Virus record (IMG/VR): IMGVR_UViG_3300037189_009088
Coordinates: 1 to 24,676 of that record
Length of the DNA: 24,676 bases
Source: a virus
Reading direction: 5' to 3' (one strand)
The notes under the pieces were generated by a model. The model was not told where the DNA came from. It saw nothing but the letters and a program-made list of their open reading frames with translations, and did not search any database. The position numbers were made by a program, and so were the translations under genes. Numbering within the stretch: the first letter of the stretch is position 1; each line of letters begins with the position of its first letter. Of the stretch, positions 7,310 through 14,487 are shown in pieces.

Positions 7310-7323
7310 CCTTTAGTTGACAC
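7303..7323. promoter_or_regulatory. Palindrome GTGTCAAC-N5-GTTGACAC in a divergent gene gap
   Basis: Perfect 8-bp inverted repeat (7303-7310 and 7316-7323) around a 5-base centre. Each arm holds TTGACA reading outwards, one being the -35 of the minus-strand promoter. It could be an operator or just two back-to-back -35 boxes. The plus-strand copy has no good -10 at 16-18 bases. Confidence 0.5.
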
Positions 7324-7336
7324 TGAGAACTTGTTC

Positions 7337-7344
7337 GATAAATA
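7337..7344 (+). promoter_or_regulatory. Possible late promoter GATAAATA abutting the plus-strand gene
   Basis: GATAAATA matches the late-promoter core, but the ATG at 7353 is only 8 bases away and another in-frame ATG at 7344 overlaps it. No ribosome site is visible, so this would give an almost leaderless mRNA. Confidence 0.4.
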
Positions 7345-7352
7345 TGTATATT

Positions 7353-7898
7353 ATGAAAACTCAATCCTTTTTAGATTCTGGAATATTACAAATCAGTGAT
7401 ATTTTTGATCCAGTGGCCATGGCATCTTTGATTTCGCATACTGAAAATACTGTTATGAATTTTGAACAACAATATCCAAAACGATTATTCAGTTCGCCCG
7501 AACACCAGAACATTTGGCAAGATTATTTTGACTCTGCATTGAATTCAATCTTTAGCACTTATTCTATCCAACAAATTTTTCTAGGATACGAATTACCCCA
7601 CAGCCATTTTAGTTACCATAAATCCCATCCCAATATCGGATCTGTATGTGTTTTTAGTTTAGATGATTTTAAACCAGTTAAACTTCGTGTCATGAATACC
7701 GGTGATATTGAATTGAATTATGTTGGGCATGAACAATTTCAACAAAAAGCAATCGCTCCCAACCAGTATACTGATTTTAATTTTCAACGCAATCAACTGC
7801 TGGTAATTCAAAATCGTCCAACCACACGAGCATGGGGATTTTCAGATCGTATTCCCGAAAACACAGTCAAAAGAAGTATTTGGTTTTATCTCAACTGA
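7353..7898 (+). CDS. Degenerate 2OG-oxygenase-fold protein, iron ligands apparently lost
   Basis: Protein of 181 residues from the ATG at 7353; the ATG at 7344 would add three residues, and a longer TTG start at 7317 is less likely. It shares a block with the neighbouring minus-strand protein: YHKSHPNIG (88-96) aligns with SHFDHPNIG, and VKRSIWFYL near the C-terminus aligns with VRRSFAMSM. Here the iron-binding H-x-D reads H-x-S (His89, Ser91) and no distal histidine is found in the aligned segment (TTRAWGF). If the alignment is right, this is a non-catalytic relative. It is an isolated plus-strand gene that ends overlapping the next minus-strand gene by 8 bases tail to tail. No function can be assigned. 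Confidence 0.78.
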   Translation: MKTQSFLDSGILQISDIFDPVAMASLISHTENTVMNFEQQYPKRLFSSPEHQNIWQDYFDSALNSIFSTYSIQQIFLGYELPHSHFSYHKSHPNIGSVCVFSLDDFKPVKLRVMNTGDIELNYVGHEQFQQKAIAPNQYTDFNFQRNQLLVIQNRPTTRAWGFSDRIPENTVKRSIWFYLN

Positions 7899-8421
7899 CC
7901 AGTGACATGCTCATAGCAAAACTGCGCCTAACACCATCAGGCAAATAATAACTCTCGTGTATTTTGGCATCAGTATTGAAATTTATATACCCCTGATTTC
8001 TTATATTTTTTATATTGTAAATTCTTTCAAGATGAAAACTTGTGCCCGGTGCGCCAATACATTCTGCTTGCAAATAAATTTGCATCATTAATCCTATGTT
8101 GGGATGATCAAAATGCGAAGAAGTTTTGTACCCTCTAGTATCAAAAAATAACTTAGTTTCTTGAGTTTCATATTTTTGATCAAATCGTTCTAGCAAAAAT
8201 TGTTTAAATTCTTGCACAAATGTCATCACTATGTTATCATCATAATTTTGATTTAGAGGATGCACCATTCTTCTTCCGCTGGTTTGATCAAATTGCCAGG
8301 TATAAGGATAAAAATAGTGTGATTCTAAATATGCTAGGGCGTCATCAGTAAAAATGTTTTTAACATTATACAATGTATCTGCACATTTTACCAGTTCTAG
8401 GTCGGGGTTTAGATAAGTCAA
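7891..8421 (-). CDS. 2OG/Fe(II) oxygenase-like protein
   Basis: Protein of 176 residues. SSHFDHPNIG carries the H-x-D pair (His103, Asp105), KIHESYYL offers the distal His155, and GVRRSF offers Arg165/166 about ten residues later for 2-oxoglutarate binding, the ligand order of 2OG-Fe(II) oxygenases. It resembles the neighbouring plus-strand protein, which has lost these residues. The start is a TTG at 8421 with AAAGAG seven bases upstream; no ATG is available near. A 7-bp AT-rich inverted repeat (8421-8427 and 8439-8445) brackets this ribosome site. The substrate is unknown. It follows the 118-residue gene after a 22-base gap. Confidence 0.72.
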   Translation of the reverse strand: MTYLNPDLELVKCADTLYNVKNIFTDDALAYLESHYFYPYTWQFDQTSGRRMVHPLNQNYDDNIVMTFVQEFKQFLLERFDQKYETQETKLFFDTRGYKTSSHFDHPNIGLMMQIYLQAECIGAPGTSFHLERIYNIKNIRNQGYINFNTDAKIHESYYLPDGVRRSFAMSMSLVS

Positions 8422-8443
8422 AGTATTCTCTTTAAAAAAATAC

Positions 8444-8800
8444 TTATACTCCGCGGTCTTTGGAGGCTGCAGATTTGGCTGCCGCGGCCACTACATCTTG
8501 TGCTCGATTTACCGGCATAGAGACGTTAGGTGTACCAGCACCTTTGAATGTTAATACACCTGTGTTTGGATCCATGGGTTCTAGCAAATTGCTGAGTGGC
8601 GGTTGACTCACAACGTCTGCTAGATTTTCAGGAGTGATGTTGATATCTAGATCATTGGCCAACTTGATAAAAGCCTGTTGACTAATTTCTTTTCGAGCAC
8701 TGGTATTATCAGCACGACCATTAAGGAACTGTACCAACCCTGCCAGTTGTGCTGGATCGGGAGTTGGTGCCATGCCAGCATCAACTTCGAAGATTTTCAT
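8444..8800 (-). CDS. Small virion-module protein, N-terminal IFE motif
   Basis: Protein of 118 residues with no recognised domain. The N-terminus MKIFEVDAGM has the I-x-E pattern found near the start of several neighbours, which resembles the cleavage site of the T4 prohead protease gp21; this may be coincidence for any single protein. The rest is a short helical region (ISQQAFIKLANDLDINITPE) and an Ala-rich tail. The ATG shares its A with the upstream TAA (TAATG), so it is coupled to the 308-residue Ala/Pro-rich gene and probably acts with it in head assembly or in the virion. Confidence 0.7.
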   Translation of the reverse strand: MKIFEVDAGMAPTPDPAQLAGLVQFLNGRADNTSARKEISQQAFIKLANDLDINITPENLADVVSQPPLSNLLEPMDPNTGVLTFKGAGTPNVSMPVNRAQDVVAAAAKSAASKDRGV

Positions 8801-9726
8801 TATCTGCGGCCACGACCCAATGCGGCTGCGGGTGGTTCCATTCCTGGCTCAGGTGGCAATTCAGCATCTAAGTCAGCACCCATGTCTCCGGCAGCTGCCA
8901 GGTCAGCATCTGCGGCACTCATGTCAGCGGCACCGGCTGCGATATCTGCACCCATTGCACCAGCGGCAGCGGCAGGAGGAGTTTGACCTGTTACCACACC
9001 AAGTGCGGCGTCAAGTTGTTGTTTGGCACCTTGCAAATTGCCAACCAAGCCAGCAAGAGCGGCTGTGGCATCTGCATTGAATTGTTGTGCTTGTTCCATG
9101 CCCACTTGATTCTTGATTGAATCGACCAAGGCAGGCAATTCTTTAAACTGTAATTCTGTAACGTCTTCCAACATGCCTTGCATTTTGTCAACCATGTCTT
9201 GTGCGGCCAACACCACTTGAGCTTGTTGTACTTCTGATTCGTTGAGTCTATGCATTGCACGACGCAAACGGCTTTCGGCTTGCATCATTGCGGCACCGGC
9301 TACTAATTTTTGTTCTTCAGGATTTAATGTTTGACCACTTTGTGTTTTCTTGAGTGCGGCAGCCAATTTAGGATCTTTAGCAACGGCACCGGCCACAGCA
9401 GGTGATCCACCAGCAACAGCGGCACCGGGTGCAGGAGCGGCACCAGGAGCAGGTGGTTGTCCGGGCAAGGGCAGAGCGGCTTCTTTAAGTCTGCTGGATA
9501 ATGCTTGTTCCATCATGACCAATTGCAGGTACTTGGGATTCTTTTCGCTGTGGTGACGTGCAGTTGTACCACGATGTTCGCGCAACACGCCCTGTACCTT
9601 TTGCAACATGGCTTGTGTTTGCTTCCGTGTCAATTGGTCAAAACGGATACGTGATTCAAAGTAACTCTCGAATACTTTGGAGATTTGTTTACTTGGCTTG
9701 GGAGCCGCTAGTTCTTGCAGTTTCAT
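8800..9726 (-). CDS. Ala/Pro-rich virion or scaffold-like protein
   Basis: Protein of 308 residues. The first ~80 are charged and probably helical (SKVFESYFESRIRFDQL, then KNPKYLQLVMMEQALSSRLK), followed by a Pro/Ala/Gly linker (about 87-110, PGQPPAPGAAPAPGAA), a central helical region (about 150-230) rich in Gln, Met and Leu with coiled-coil character, and an Ala/Asp-rich low-complexity tail ending in GRGRR. This resembles prohead-core or structural proteins of T4-like phages more than any enzyme. The N-terminus MKLQEL fits the L-x-E pattern of neighbouring proteins. A TAAATA late promoter stands 23 bases upstream with an AGAGGA ribosome site, as expected for a well-expressed late gene. The assignment is by composition and context. 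Confidence 0.75.
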   Translation of the reverse strand: MKLQELAAPKPSKQISKVFESYFESRIRFDQLTRKQTQAMLQKVQGVLREHRGTTARHHSEKNPKYLQLVMMEQALSSRLKEAALPLPGQPPAPGAAPAPGAAVAGGSPAVAGAVAKDPKLAAALKKTQSGQTLNPEEQKLVAGAAMMQAESRLRRAMHRLNESEVQQAQVVLAAQDMVDKMQGMLEDVTELQFKELPALVDSIKNQVGMEQAQQFNADATAALAGLVGNLQGAKQQLDAALGVVTGQTPPAAAAGAMGADIAAGAADMSAADADLAAAGDMGADLDAELPPEPGMEPPAAALGRGRR

Positions 9727-10174
9727 TATTGAATCCTCTAATTTGTATATATTTAGCTCGATTTACACATTTTTCTAATTCATTGTTAACTGAATTATAT
9801 TGGTCTATTTTGGGTTGTATTTTCATGTTTATTATTTCATAAAATGATTCATGCGACCCACGTTCGCCCAGTGTTTTGCGGCAGTATATATCCGCCGCTA
9901 ATGCTTGTTTTTTACGATCCAACACCAATAATGTGTTGGCTGAATTATATTGTTGGTGCCGGTCAAAAGTGCACCAAGCCATTGCTGTGCGTTTGGTGCT
10001 AAAATTATGTATGTGTCTATCCCAGGTGTTGACTGCACAGCCAGTTTTGTCAGGCTGGATATAGTACTTGCCAAATGCTATGATGCCGCCTTGCTCATCG
10101 CTGATTAGCATGTCGCCAATACTACGAGCTAGTTCACGTTCGGCCCACTGTTCTAATTTTTGGTCACGGGTCAT
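9689..10174 (-). CDS. Conserved phage protein of unknown function
   Basis: Protein of 161 residues. The first half looks like a compact mixed fold (IAFGKYYIQP, VNTWDRHIHNFSTKRTAMAW) and the second half is charged and helical (NELEKCVNRAKYIQIRG). I see no catalytic motif, signal peptide or membrane segment. The ATG overlaps the stop of the upstream membrane-protein gene (ATGA). Its last 38 bases overlap the next gene and contain both the late promoter and ribosome site of that gene, so the overlap is likely genuine. Context suggests a late, virion-related role. Confidence 0.72.
   Translation of the reverse strand: MTRDQKLEQWAERELARSIGDMLISDEQGGIIAFGKYYIQPDKTGCAVNTWDRHIHNFSTKRTAMAWCTFDRHQQYNSANTLLVLDRKKQALAADIYCRKTLGERGSHESFYEIINMKIQPKIDQYNSVNNELEKCVNRAKYIQIRGFNNETARTSGSQAK
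9750..9757 (-). promoter_or_regulatory. T4-like late promoter GCTAAATA (308-residue gene)
   Basis: GCTAAATA on the minus strand inside the 3' end of the upstream gene, 23 bases before the ATG at 9726, with AGAGGA between. Confidence 0.65.
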
Positions 10175-10434
10175 ATTTTAAAATAATGGCTAGCCAACCA
10201 ACCTATTGTTCCGACTAATACTGTGATAATTCCCACACCCCAGTTTACGATTTGATCATTTCTTTTGGTTGCCATTGTTTGCACCATGTTGCGTAATTCA
10301 GCAATTACACCGTGCAATACCATGACTTTTTCTTCCACTGATTCCATCTTGGTTTCTAGCAAACGATATCTTTCAGCACACAATTCAACGTGAGCTTCGA
10401 GACTTTTCTTTTCAATATCAGTGGTGTCAGACAT
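10171..10434 (-). CDS. Coiled-coil protein with C-terminal membrane anchor (XhlA/holin-like)
   Basis: Protein of 87 residues. Residues 8-55 are a heptad-like coiled coil (AERYRLLETKMESVEEKVMV), followed by one C-terminal transmembrane helix (about 65-84, WGVGIITVLVGTIGWLASHY) and a short FKI tail. This layout matches haemolysin XhlA-type and some holin or holin-accessory proteins, but the sequence itself is not diagnostic; it could also be a membrane tether for tail or head assembly. GGAG lies before the ATG at 10434. The gene sits two bases after the upstream stop and overlaps the next start (ATGA). Confidence 0.72.
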   Translation of the reverse strand: MSDTTDIEKKSLEAHVELCAERYRLLETKMESVEEKVMVLHGVIAELRNMVQTMATKRNDQIVNWGVGIITVLVGTIGWLASHYFKI

Positions 10435-10436
10435 GG

Positions 10437-10868
10437 TTACTCCAGTGCTTTATTTACCGCGGAGAACCAAATGTTTTGGTCGGTACCTATAGTAGTAATA
10501 GTTGGGGCAAGACTGGGATGTTCTTGAAGATTCAACATCATGGGCACACCTTCACAATCAATACTGAGTCCGGCCAAGGGATCAGCATTGCCGTGTATTT
10601 CATACACTCCTTCAGACTCACACTCAAATTCAAATTCCCATGTGTTGTTTTGGCACACAGGATTGCTTATGTTTTGTGGTTGTGTTCGCAAGCCAATAAT
10701 TTGTAGCAGGGTTTCTAAATTTCTTTGTTGGTTTCGTGATCTATTCCAATCTGCTTGATTGTTTACGGGTTGCCCCACAGCATCCACAAATGGAATTTCA
10801 CTTGAACGATAATGTCCAGTAACTCCGGTTCTACTGCAATCAAAAAGGGTGCGACATGATATCTTCAT
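10437..10868 (-). CDS. Conserved T4-like phage protein of unknown function
   Basis: Protein of 143 residues beginning MKISCRTLFDCSRTGVTGH. I chose the ATG at 10868 over the upstream TTG at 10889 because the TTG precedes the late-promoter box and MKISCRTLFDC looks like the conserved beginning. Conserved-looking segments are RNQQRNLETLLQIIGLRTQP and NTWEFEFECESEGVYE; six cysteines are spread along the chain without a clear zinc-finger spacing. From memory, related proteins occur widely in T4-like aquatic phages without known function. Transcription could begin at the TAAATA box only 8 bases upstream of the ATG; there is no Shine-Dalgarno sequence, so the mRNA may be nearly leaderless. A terminator separates it from the gene upstream. 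Confidence 0.8.
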   Translation of the reverse strand: MKISCRTLFDCSRTGVTGHYRSSEIPFVDAVGQPVNNQADWNRSRNQQRNLETLLQIIGLRTQPQNISNPVCQNNTWEFEFECESEGVYEIHGNADPLAGLSIDCEGVPMMLNLQEHPSLAPTITTIGTDQNIWFSAVNKALE

Positions 10869-10876
10869 TCTATGAG

Positions 10877-10884
10877 TATTTAAT
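10877..10884 (-). promoter_or_regulatory. T4-like late promoter ATTAAATA close to a start codon
   Basis: ATTAAATACT on the minus strand resembles T4 TATAAATACT closely. Only 8 bases separate it from the ATG at 10868, leaving no room for a ribosome site. Confidence 0.6.
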
Positions 10885-10894
10885 GCCAAAAAGA

Positions 10895-10921
10895 AACCCC
10901 GGATTTTTTACGTCCGGGGTT
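10895..10921 (-). terminator. Rho-independent terminator
   Basis: Perfect 9-bp stem AACCCCGGA / TCCGGGGTT (10895-10903 and 10913-10921) with a 9-base loop. On the minus strand it is followed by TCTTTTT (10894-10888), a U-rich tail. It lies 21 bases after the stop of the 140-residue structural gene and just before the late promoter of the next gene. Confidence 0.9.
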
Positions 10922-10942
10922 GGTTGATTAATCAGTAGTTGA

Positions 10943-11365
10943 TTAAACGTTGATAGCGCCTGTATAGAACAATGCGTTAGCGTATGAAGCACTCCACTGG
11001 TAACCAGTGAACGCAATATTGGCCGCTGTCAAGAATGTAGCGGCGTTGGCATAAGAACCACTTGGATAAATCGCCACGGCCAATGCGTTTGCACTAGACA
11101 AGGGACTGATCTGATACATTGCAACTGTGCCAACTGATTGGATACCTTGCATAGATTGGTTAATAAAGCCGTTAACGTTAGCAACTGCACCAGTAGTAGT
11201 GGTCAATGCTGTGTTAGCGATCAATGTGTAGAAGTCCAGTTTTGGACCTGCTACTTGCACAGAACCCTGTGCGGCAGCGTTGGCTGTTCCAGCGATGGAA
11301 CCGTTTGCTACGTCTGACGCAAATACCGGTTGCGTCGTACCATTTGTTTTCGTAAATGTTGCCAT
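10943..11365 (-). CDS. Small structural protein, own late promoter and terminator
   Basis: Protein of 140 residues, rich in Ala, Thr, Gly, Ser and Asn, with few charged residues (MATFTKTNGTTQPVFASDVA, later SYANAATFLTAANIAFTGY). This is the composition of an abundant capsid or tail surface protein, and no enzyme motif is present. Expression signals agree: a TAAATA late promoter 42 bases upstream, an excellent AAAGGA ribosome site seven bases before the ATG, and a strong hairpin terminator after the stop, making a one-gene transcription unit. A capsid decoration or tail component is likely; which one cannot be told. Confidence 0.78.
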   Translation of the reverse strand: MATFTKTNGTTQPVFASDVANGSIAGTANAAAQGSVQVAGPKLDFYTLIANTALTTTTGAVANVNGFINQSMQGIQSVGTVAMYQISPLSSANALAVAIYPSGSYANAATFLTAANIAFTGYQWSASYANALFYTGAINV

Positions 11366-11408
11366 TTTAATTTCCTTTAAAGTTAATTGATCTCGGAGGA
11401 CCTGCTTT

Positions 11409-11416
11409 TATTTAGT
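11409..11416 (-). promoter_or_regulatory. T4-like late promoter ACTAAATA (140-residue structural gene)
   Basis: ACTAAATA on the minus strand in a short intergenic gap, 42 bases before the ATG at 11365, with AAAGGA just before the start. Confidence 0.7.
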
Positions 11417-11429
11417 CAGTTTGGAAAAA

Positions 11430-13334
11430 TTACGCCGGTTGCGGATTGTTTCTCTGTCTATTTTGCGCAGCAAATGCGTTGGGATCAAATCTATTTACCG
11501 CTTTTGCATAGCCTACAGGGGTGGCCATAACCCAGCCTTCTTGCCCAGGGTGTTCGGTATCTGCTTGCTGTAACAGGTGCATTTTAAGGTCATGCAATAG
11601 TATAAATGCTGTAAATGCAGCCGCTAGTGCAGGGGTGTTTGAAGTGGGGCTGTTCAAGTATTCCACAATGTTACGGAACTTTTGTGGTGTTACCCGAGTC
11701 TGTAACCACTCGCCAAATTCAGGCAATAGTGTTTGTTTGTTTAAGGGTGTGCCTACCTTGGTGTTGATATAGTCCACACACAGTTTTGCTAGATCTGTAA
11801 TCTTGTGGGCACGTAATTCAGCAGGGTTGAACAAGGTATCAATGTTTTTGCCATCTGTTTTGATCAGTTGTTTGAGTTGTTTTTCAGCGTTGGTTTCTGA
11901 TTGCAATTGCCGGGGGCTGGCTGGCTTTTCCAACAACAGTCCAGGAACTTCGTTGAATCTTACTCCGCTAAGTGGCTGACGTTCATCACCCTGATCAGCA
12001 TACATTGAGTGTATGGCAATGCCAACTGTGCTGTTGCCAATGCGTTGGCCTAATGCTGATTTAGCAGGTATCTTGTATTCCACCGTGTTGGGACGGAACA
12101 CATAGTTGCCGGCAATTAAAGGAGGTGTGTCCATATACAACAAGTCGCCTTTGACATAGCCCCTAAAATTGGGAGGCAATGCGGCTTCCAACATGGGAAA
12201 TAATGTTGTGTAGATTTGAATCAATTCAGTTCTATCACCGCTTCTGGTGCTTTGAATTTGTGCCATCATTCTTGGACTGGTGGCAAGACCATCATAGCCC
12301 TTGGCTTCAAATCCAGATCCATCAGTTAACACAAACTCGCCTGTGGTAGGTTTGCGTCCAAATATCACAGCAGGTTTACCATCCCATTTGGCAGTCACAG
12401 TTGATGGTTGTTGTGTGGAGTGTTGTACAATTGCCAATGCATCTCTAATGCCTTGTGTGCCATGACGGAACACCAGATCTTCCAGGTGTTCAATGCCCTT
12501 GGCTCGGCCACCCACTCCGGGTTGCTCTGCTTCTACTAGGGCATACATGCCTTGATTTACAATACGATCACGTAGTCGAGCCAACCAACCCACTTCACTT
12601 TCGGACATGGTCATGTCAGGCTCTTGTATGCCAGCTTTGGACAAATATTCACGGAAGTCTGCAAGTTTGGCGTCACGTTCGGGATCCATGGCCAAGGCTT
12701 TGTAGATGTTTTCCACTGAACTCAGTTGGCTACGATTGTAGTTTGGTCCCAGCAACAAGCCTGCGGCTTGATCAGGATCCATTGTGATTGGTTTTTCTGT
12801 CTGGCGACTGATAATACCTTTGGCCGACGCTTTGAGTCCTAGAGATTTAGCAATACTTGACATCAGCACATTGCGGTACATGCCTTTGTAGGAGGAATCT
12901 GAAACTCCACCCAACCAGAATGTGCCCCAGTTCATGTCAGGCATGAACATAAAGTCTGTTTGCACATAACCACGTTTGGGGTCTCCCTGTATGGGAGTTT
13001 TAAAATGCACTGCTTCGCCAGTGAGTCGCACCCACTGTTTGGGATCTTGTTTGTTTTTTGTGGCCCAGGCATCTAATATGCCTTTGAGTTCGGGCTTGGT
13101 TATTTCGTTTGCATCCACAGCAAGATCCATGTCCCCTGAATCAGCTTTGCGACCTGTGGAACCCAACCACTTGTGTGGCACACCTTGTGTGTCTTTTTCT
13201 AGAGTGAGATCAAGTCCAGTGATCATTTCCAACCAGGCCACTGTGCCTGGAATGTCAGACCGGTTGATACGCTGTGTTACTGGTGTACCATCTGCATTTT
13301 TAAATACGTTTCCGCCTTCGTTGAGATTTATCAT
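11430..13334 (-). CDS. Two-domain nucleotidyltransferase-like protein (pol-beta-type plus KWDG ligase-type)
   Basis: Protein of 634 residues. The N-terminal part shows a pol-beta-type nucleotidyltransferase signature: LGSTGRK at 57-63, SGDMDLAVD at 66-74 with the D-x-D pair (Asp68, Asp70), and VQTDFMF with a third acidic residue Asp127. A second part, from about 310, has TAKWDGKPAVIFGR with K-x-D-G (Lys316, Asp318, Gly319), motif I of ATP-dependent ligases, then YVKGDLLYMD (about 393-402) and NTVEYKIP (416-423), which could stand for motifs III and IV. From memory, proteins beginning EGGNVFK are conserved in T4-like aquatic phages without known function. The N-terminus MINLNEGGN has an L-x-E site. 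The start overlaps the upstream stop (ATGA). Activity is inferred from motifs only. Confidence 0.7.
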   Translation of the reverse strand: MINLNEGGNVFKNADGTPVTQRINRSDIPGTVAWLEMITGLDLTLEKDTQGVPHKWLGSTGRKADSGDMDLAVDANEITKPELKGILDAWATKNKQDPKQWVRLTGEAVHFKTPIQGDPKRGYVQTDFMFMPDMNWGTFWLGGVSDSSYKGMYRNVLMSSIAKSLGLKASAKGIISRQTEKPITMDPDQAAGLLLGPNYNRSQLSSVENIYKALAMDPERDAKLADFREYLSKAGIQEPDMTMSESEVGWLARLRDRIVNQGMYALVEAEQPGVGGRAKGIEHLEDLVFRHGTQGIRDALAIVQHSTQQPSTVTAKWDGKPAVIFGRKPTTGEFVLTDGSGFEAKGYDGLATSPRMMAQIQSTRSGDRTELIQIYTTLFPMLEAALPPNFRGYVKGDLLYMDTPPLIAGNYVFRPNTVEYKIPAKSALGQRIGNSTVGIAIHSMYADQGDERQPLSGVRFNEVPGLLLEKPASPRQLQSETNAEKQLKQLIKTDGKNIDTLFNPAELRAHKITDLAKLCVDYINTKVGTPLNKQTLLPEFGEWLQTRVTPQKFRNIVEYLNSPTSNTPALAAAFTAFILLHDLKMHLLQQADTEHPGQEGWVMATPVGYAKAVNRFDPNAFAAQNRQRNNPQPA

Positions 13335-14212
13335 GGCTTTAGTCCAAGCATTTCTTTAAGTCGAGGATCGTTTAGATCTTTAATGCCGGCTTTTTGCACA
13401 GCATTTTGTAATTTTGCTATGTCTGCTATGCCTGCATTGGTTGCAAGTGTCTTGGTTTGTGGACTAATTCCTGTGGCAACTCTACCAGCAGTAGCAGTAC
13501 CTTGTCCATTAAATTGTAATAACTGTTGAGCAGGGAGTACACCATCCTGCACCAATGGCAAGAACAAACTATTTAGATCTGTGCCAGGTTTACTAGTAAT
13601 TGTGGCTTGATAAATTTTTTCAATATTGTTTTCTATATTCTGTGCAACTTCTGATCCTTGTGAAATCACTGCAGGATCAGTACCGAGTCCATGTGCTATT
13701 TTGGTATAATCGGGTGTGCCAATCATTTGATTAACTATTGCTACTAATTTTGTTTTTAATCTTGCCTGCTCGCCTGCATCAGCCTGTGCTATACTTGTTA
13801 CCGGTGTTCCAGATTTGTTTAAATCTGCCACTGTGCTGGCTACCAATTGGGCCCAACCTACTGCGCTTTGTTTGGCCAATGCTGGTGCATGCTGTCTAGC
13901 AAAATCACTTGCGGCGGCATTACGGTCACCGCTTGCTGGAGTTGCAGTAGGAGCAGTAAATCCAGTTCCAGCAAATGCTTTGTTCATGAGCCCTTTGGTT
14001 AGTGTTGATCCTATTGTTGATCCCATGGCACCTATTGCTCCTGGTATTGCTGATTTGCTAGGACTAGATCCAGTTGCGGCTGGTGCGGCAGTGGCTGCGG
14101 CAGTTGGCTTGACTCCAGCCATGCTTGCGGCGGTTTTATAATCAAAAGTTGGCGGGCTACCACTTGTGGTGAGTTCATTTAATTGGCGGCAAGTCACTTC
14201 ATGAATCTGCAT
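13331..14212 (-). CDS. Ala-rich virion-module protein, N-terminal IHE motif
   Basis: Protein of 293 residues. The start MQIHEVTCRQLNEL carries two I/L-x-E sites (IHE and LNE). Residues about 30-105 are low-complexity Ala/Pro/Ser/Gly with a Gly-rich hydrophobic stretch (IPGAIGAMGSTIGSTLTKGL) that could touch a membrane. The rest is helical (WAQLVASTVADLNKSG, KLVAIVNQMIGTPDYTKIAH) and ends with DLNDPRLKEMLGLKP. There is no known domain. AGGAG precedes the ATG at 14212. It overlaps the gene before by 14 bases and the gene after by 4 bases, so it belongs to one late operon; an internal or scaffold-like head protein is plausible. Confidence 0.72.
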   Translation of the reverse strand: MQIHEVTCRQLNELTTSGSPPTFDYKTAASMAGVKPTAAATAAPAATGSSPSKSAIPGAIGAMGSTIGSTLTKGLMNKAFAGTGFTAPTATPASGDRNAAASDFARQHAPALAKQSAVGWAQLVASTVADLNKSGTPVTSIAQADAGEQARLKTKLVAIVNQMIGTPDYTKIAHGLGTDPAVISQGSEVAQNIENNIEKIYQATITSKPGTDLNSLFLPLVQDGVLPAQQLLQFNGQGTATAGRVATGISPQTKTLATNAGIADIAKLQNAVQKAGIKDLNDPRLKEMLGLKP

Positions 14213-14447
14213 TGGTTCTCCTGACCGATCTGGAAAACTTTCCAGCGTCTTTTGTTCTTATGGCATTGAGCAGTTTACGGGTGAGATTTTCAGCTTGTTC
14301 GGCACCAAATTCAGTTTCAATCTGTTCAATCAATCTAATGGCCCCGGCAATAATGCTGTCAGCTCGAGTTTCGATTATCAAACGGCGATCACGCTCTACA
14401 TACAACGTGTCTAGTTCTTCTAGAATACTTCGGGTCTTTTTCTGCAT
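14199..14447 (-). CDS. Small conserved T4-like phage protein
   Basis: Protein of 82 residues, highly charged and probably all-helical: RSILEELDTLYVERDRRLII, then IIAGAIRLIEQIETEFGAEQ and LTRKLLNAIRTKDAGKFSRS. I recall similar short proteins in T4-like aquatic phages, without an assigned function. The AAAGG ribosome site and a TAAATA late promoter 18 bases upstream of the ATG make it the first gene of a late operon that continues into the Ala-rich protein and the two-domain nucleotidyltransferase-like protein. Confidence 0.78.
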   Translation of the reverse strand: MQKKTRSILEELDTLYVERDRRLIIETRADSIIAGAIRLIEQIETEFGAEQAENLTRKLLNAIRTKDAGKFSRSVRRTNADS

Positions 14448-14465
14448 TCAATATGGCCTTTGGAT

Positions 14466-14473
14466 TATTTAGT
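14466..14473 (-). promoter_or_regulatory. T4-like late promoter ACTAAATA (82-residue gene)
   Basis: ACTAAATA on the minus strand, 18 bases before the ATG at 14447, in a 68-base divergent gap that also holds a plus-strand late box. Confidence 0.65.
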
Positions 14474-14487
14474 GCTTTTTAAATTCT

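Noticed and set aside
7317-7345. A sigma70 promoter for the plus-strand gene using TTGACA at 7317-7322
   Set aside because: No acceptable -10 lies 16-18 bases downstream (AAATAT at 17 bases is poor), and the gene start is too close.
8421-8445. AT-rich inverted repeat around the ribosome site of the 176-residue oxygenase gene as a switch
   Set aside because: Only seven weak A/T-rich pairs; noted in the gene entry but not strong enough to call a regulatory element.
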